Under the pieces are notes generated by a model. It searched no databases and was not told the origin of the DNA. It worked only from the letters and a program-made list of their open reading frames with translations. Positions 6,467-6,954 of a DNA stretch of 6,954 bases are shown one piece after another. Position 1 is the stretch's first letter. The number at the start of each line of letters is the position of its first letter. Source of the stretch: Gammaproteobacteria bacterium (GTDB taxonomy: Bacteria; Pseudomonadota; Gammaproteobacteria; UWMA-0217); the NCBI GenBank assembly GCA_027031685.1, contig JALVPS010000057.1:1-6954 (forward strand), given 5' to 3'. A program made the translations under genes and the position numbers.

Positions 6467-6496
6467 CTGGCAAGCCGGCCGTCGCGCCCCCATATT
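6467..6496 (+). promoter_or_regulatory. Weak candidate promoter for obg
   Basis: CTGGCA (6467-6472), an 18-base spacer and CATATT (6491-6496) each match four of six consensus positions. A promoter is expected here because a terminator precedes obg, but this assignment is tentative; partial read-through from rpmA is an alternative. Confidence 0.25.
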
Positions 6497-6530
6497 TCCC
6501 CGCATCGCACAAGGCACTACCCTCAGTATC

Positions 6531-6954
6531 ATGAAATTCGTCGACGAAGCGACCATCCAGGTCAAGGCCGGTGACGGGGGCAACGGCTGCGTCAGTTTCC
6601 GGCGCGAGAAGTTCATCGAGTTCGGCGGCCCCGACGGCGGCGACGGCGGGGACGGCGGCAGCGTCTATCTGGTGGTCGATCCCAACCTCAACACGCTGAG
6701 CGACTTCCGCCACCAGCGCAGCTTCGCCGCCGAGCGGGGCCAGAACGGCATGGGGCGCAACCGCACCGGCCGCAGCGGCGCCGACCTGGACATCCCGGTG
6801 CCGCCCGGCACGGTGGTGCGCGACGCCGACACCGGCGAGCTGATCGGTGAGCTGCTACGCGCCGGCGAGCGGCTGCTGGTGGCGCGTGGCGGCTTCCACG
6901 GCCTGGGCAACACCCGCTACAAGAGCTCCACCAACCGCGCTCCGCGCCAGCACA
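6531..6954 (+). CDS. obgE: Obg-family GTPase (partial, N-terminal domain)
   Basis: Essential GTPase that binds the 50S subunit and acts in its maturation and in stress (ppGpp) responses. Only the first 141 codons are in the window, covering most of the glycine-rich Obg fold; the G domain lies beyond the right edge. Conserved segments are MKFVDEATIQVKAGDGGNGC (1-20), SFRREKF, FGGPDGGDGGDGGSVYL, FAAERGQNGMGRNRTG, DIPVPPGTVV, and GGFHGLGNTRYKSSTNRAPRQ at the cut end. The ATG at 6531 matches the universal N-terminus of the family. The Shine-Dalgarno is poor (AAGG 16 bases upstream). It follows rplU-rpmA as in most bacteria, but a terminator and a 123-base gap stand between them. Confidence 0.98.
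   Translation, partial: MKFVDEATIQVKAGDGGNGCVSFRREKFIEFGGPDGGDGGDGGSVYLVVDPNLNTLSDFRHQRSFAAERGQNGMGRNRTGRSGADLDIPVPPGTVVRDADTGELIGELLRAGERLLVARGGFHGLGNTRYKSSTNRAPRQH

Noticed and set aside
6527..6532. TATCAT as a -10 box at the obg start.
   Set aside because: It overlaps the ATG of a start fixed by the universal Obg N-terminus, and no -35 is found at the right distance.

Overview
The window reads as ordinary chromosomal core sequence from a GC-rich gammaproteobacterium that probably fixes CO2. The lineage call rests on four things: a 298-residue proteobacterial-type phosphoribulokinase, a tRNA-Gly(CCC) close to E. coli glyU, the rplU-rpmA-obg order, and a thiS-thiG-trmB run. Sulfur-oxidising or phototrophic groups such as Ectothiorhodospiraceae or Chromatiales would fit, but that is inference. 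Coding density is high and no gene-free stretch exceeds about 130 bases. I see no insertion sequence, integrase, CRISPR array or phage gene.

Minus strand, 1-3925 (read right to left). thiS and thiG encode the sulfur carrier and the synthase for the thiazole half of thiamine. They are followed by trmB (tRNA m7G46 methyltransferase), whose start overlaps the end of thiG by 17 bases. After a 127-base gap with a likely promoter comes prk (phosphoribulokinase, Calvin cycle), closed by a strong hairpin terminator at 1113-1136. Beyond it is a FIST-domain sensory protein that runs off the left edge of the window.

Plus strand, 4022-6954. A tRNA-Gly(CCC) gene sits between the divergent thiS and thiO genes. 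thiO encodes the glycine oxidase that makes dehydroglycine, so the thiazole pathway is split into two divergent units around a glycine tRNA. Next come a Fur-superfamily regulator of Irr-like type with an apparently leaderless start, the ribosomal protein operon rplU-rpmA (L21, L27) with a near-consensus sigma-70 promoter and its own terminator, and the first 141 codons of the Obg GTPase, which runs off the right edge.

ThioG, ThiS and ThiO act together: ThiO oxidises glycine, ThiS thiocarboxylate donates sulfur, and ThiG joins these with deoxyxylulose phosphate. L21, L27 and Obg all belong to the large ribosomal subunit. I found no convincing undescribed multi-gene system. The points most worth a second look are small: the tRNA-Gly/glycine oxidase arrangement, the operator-like inverted repeat and leaderless start of the Fur-family gene, and an inverted repeat filling the spacer of the rplU promoter.
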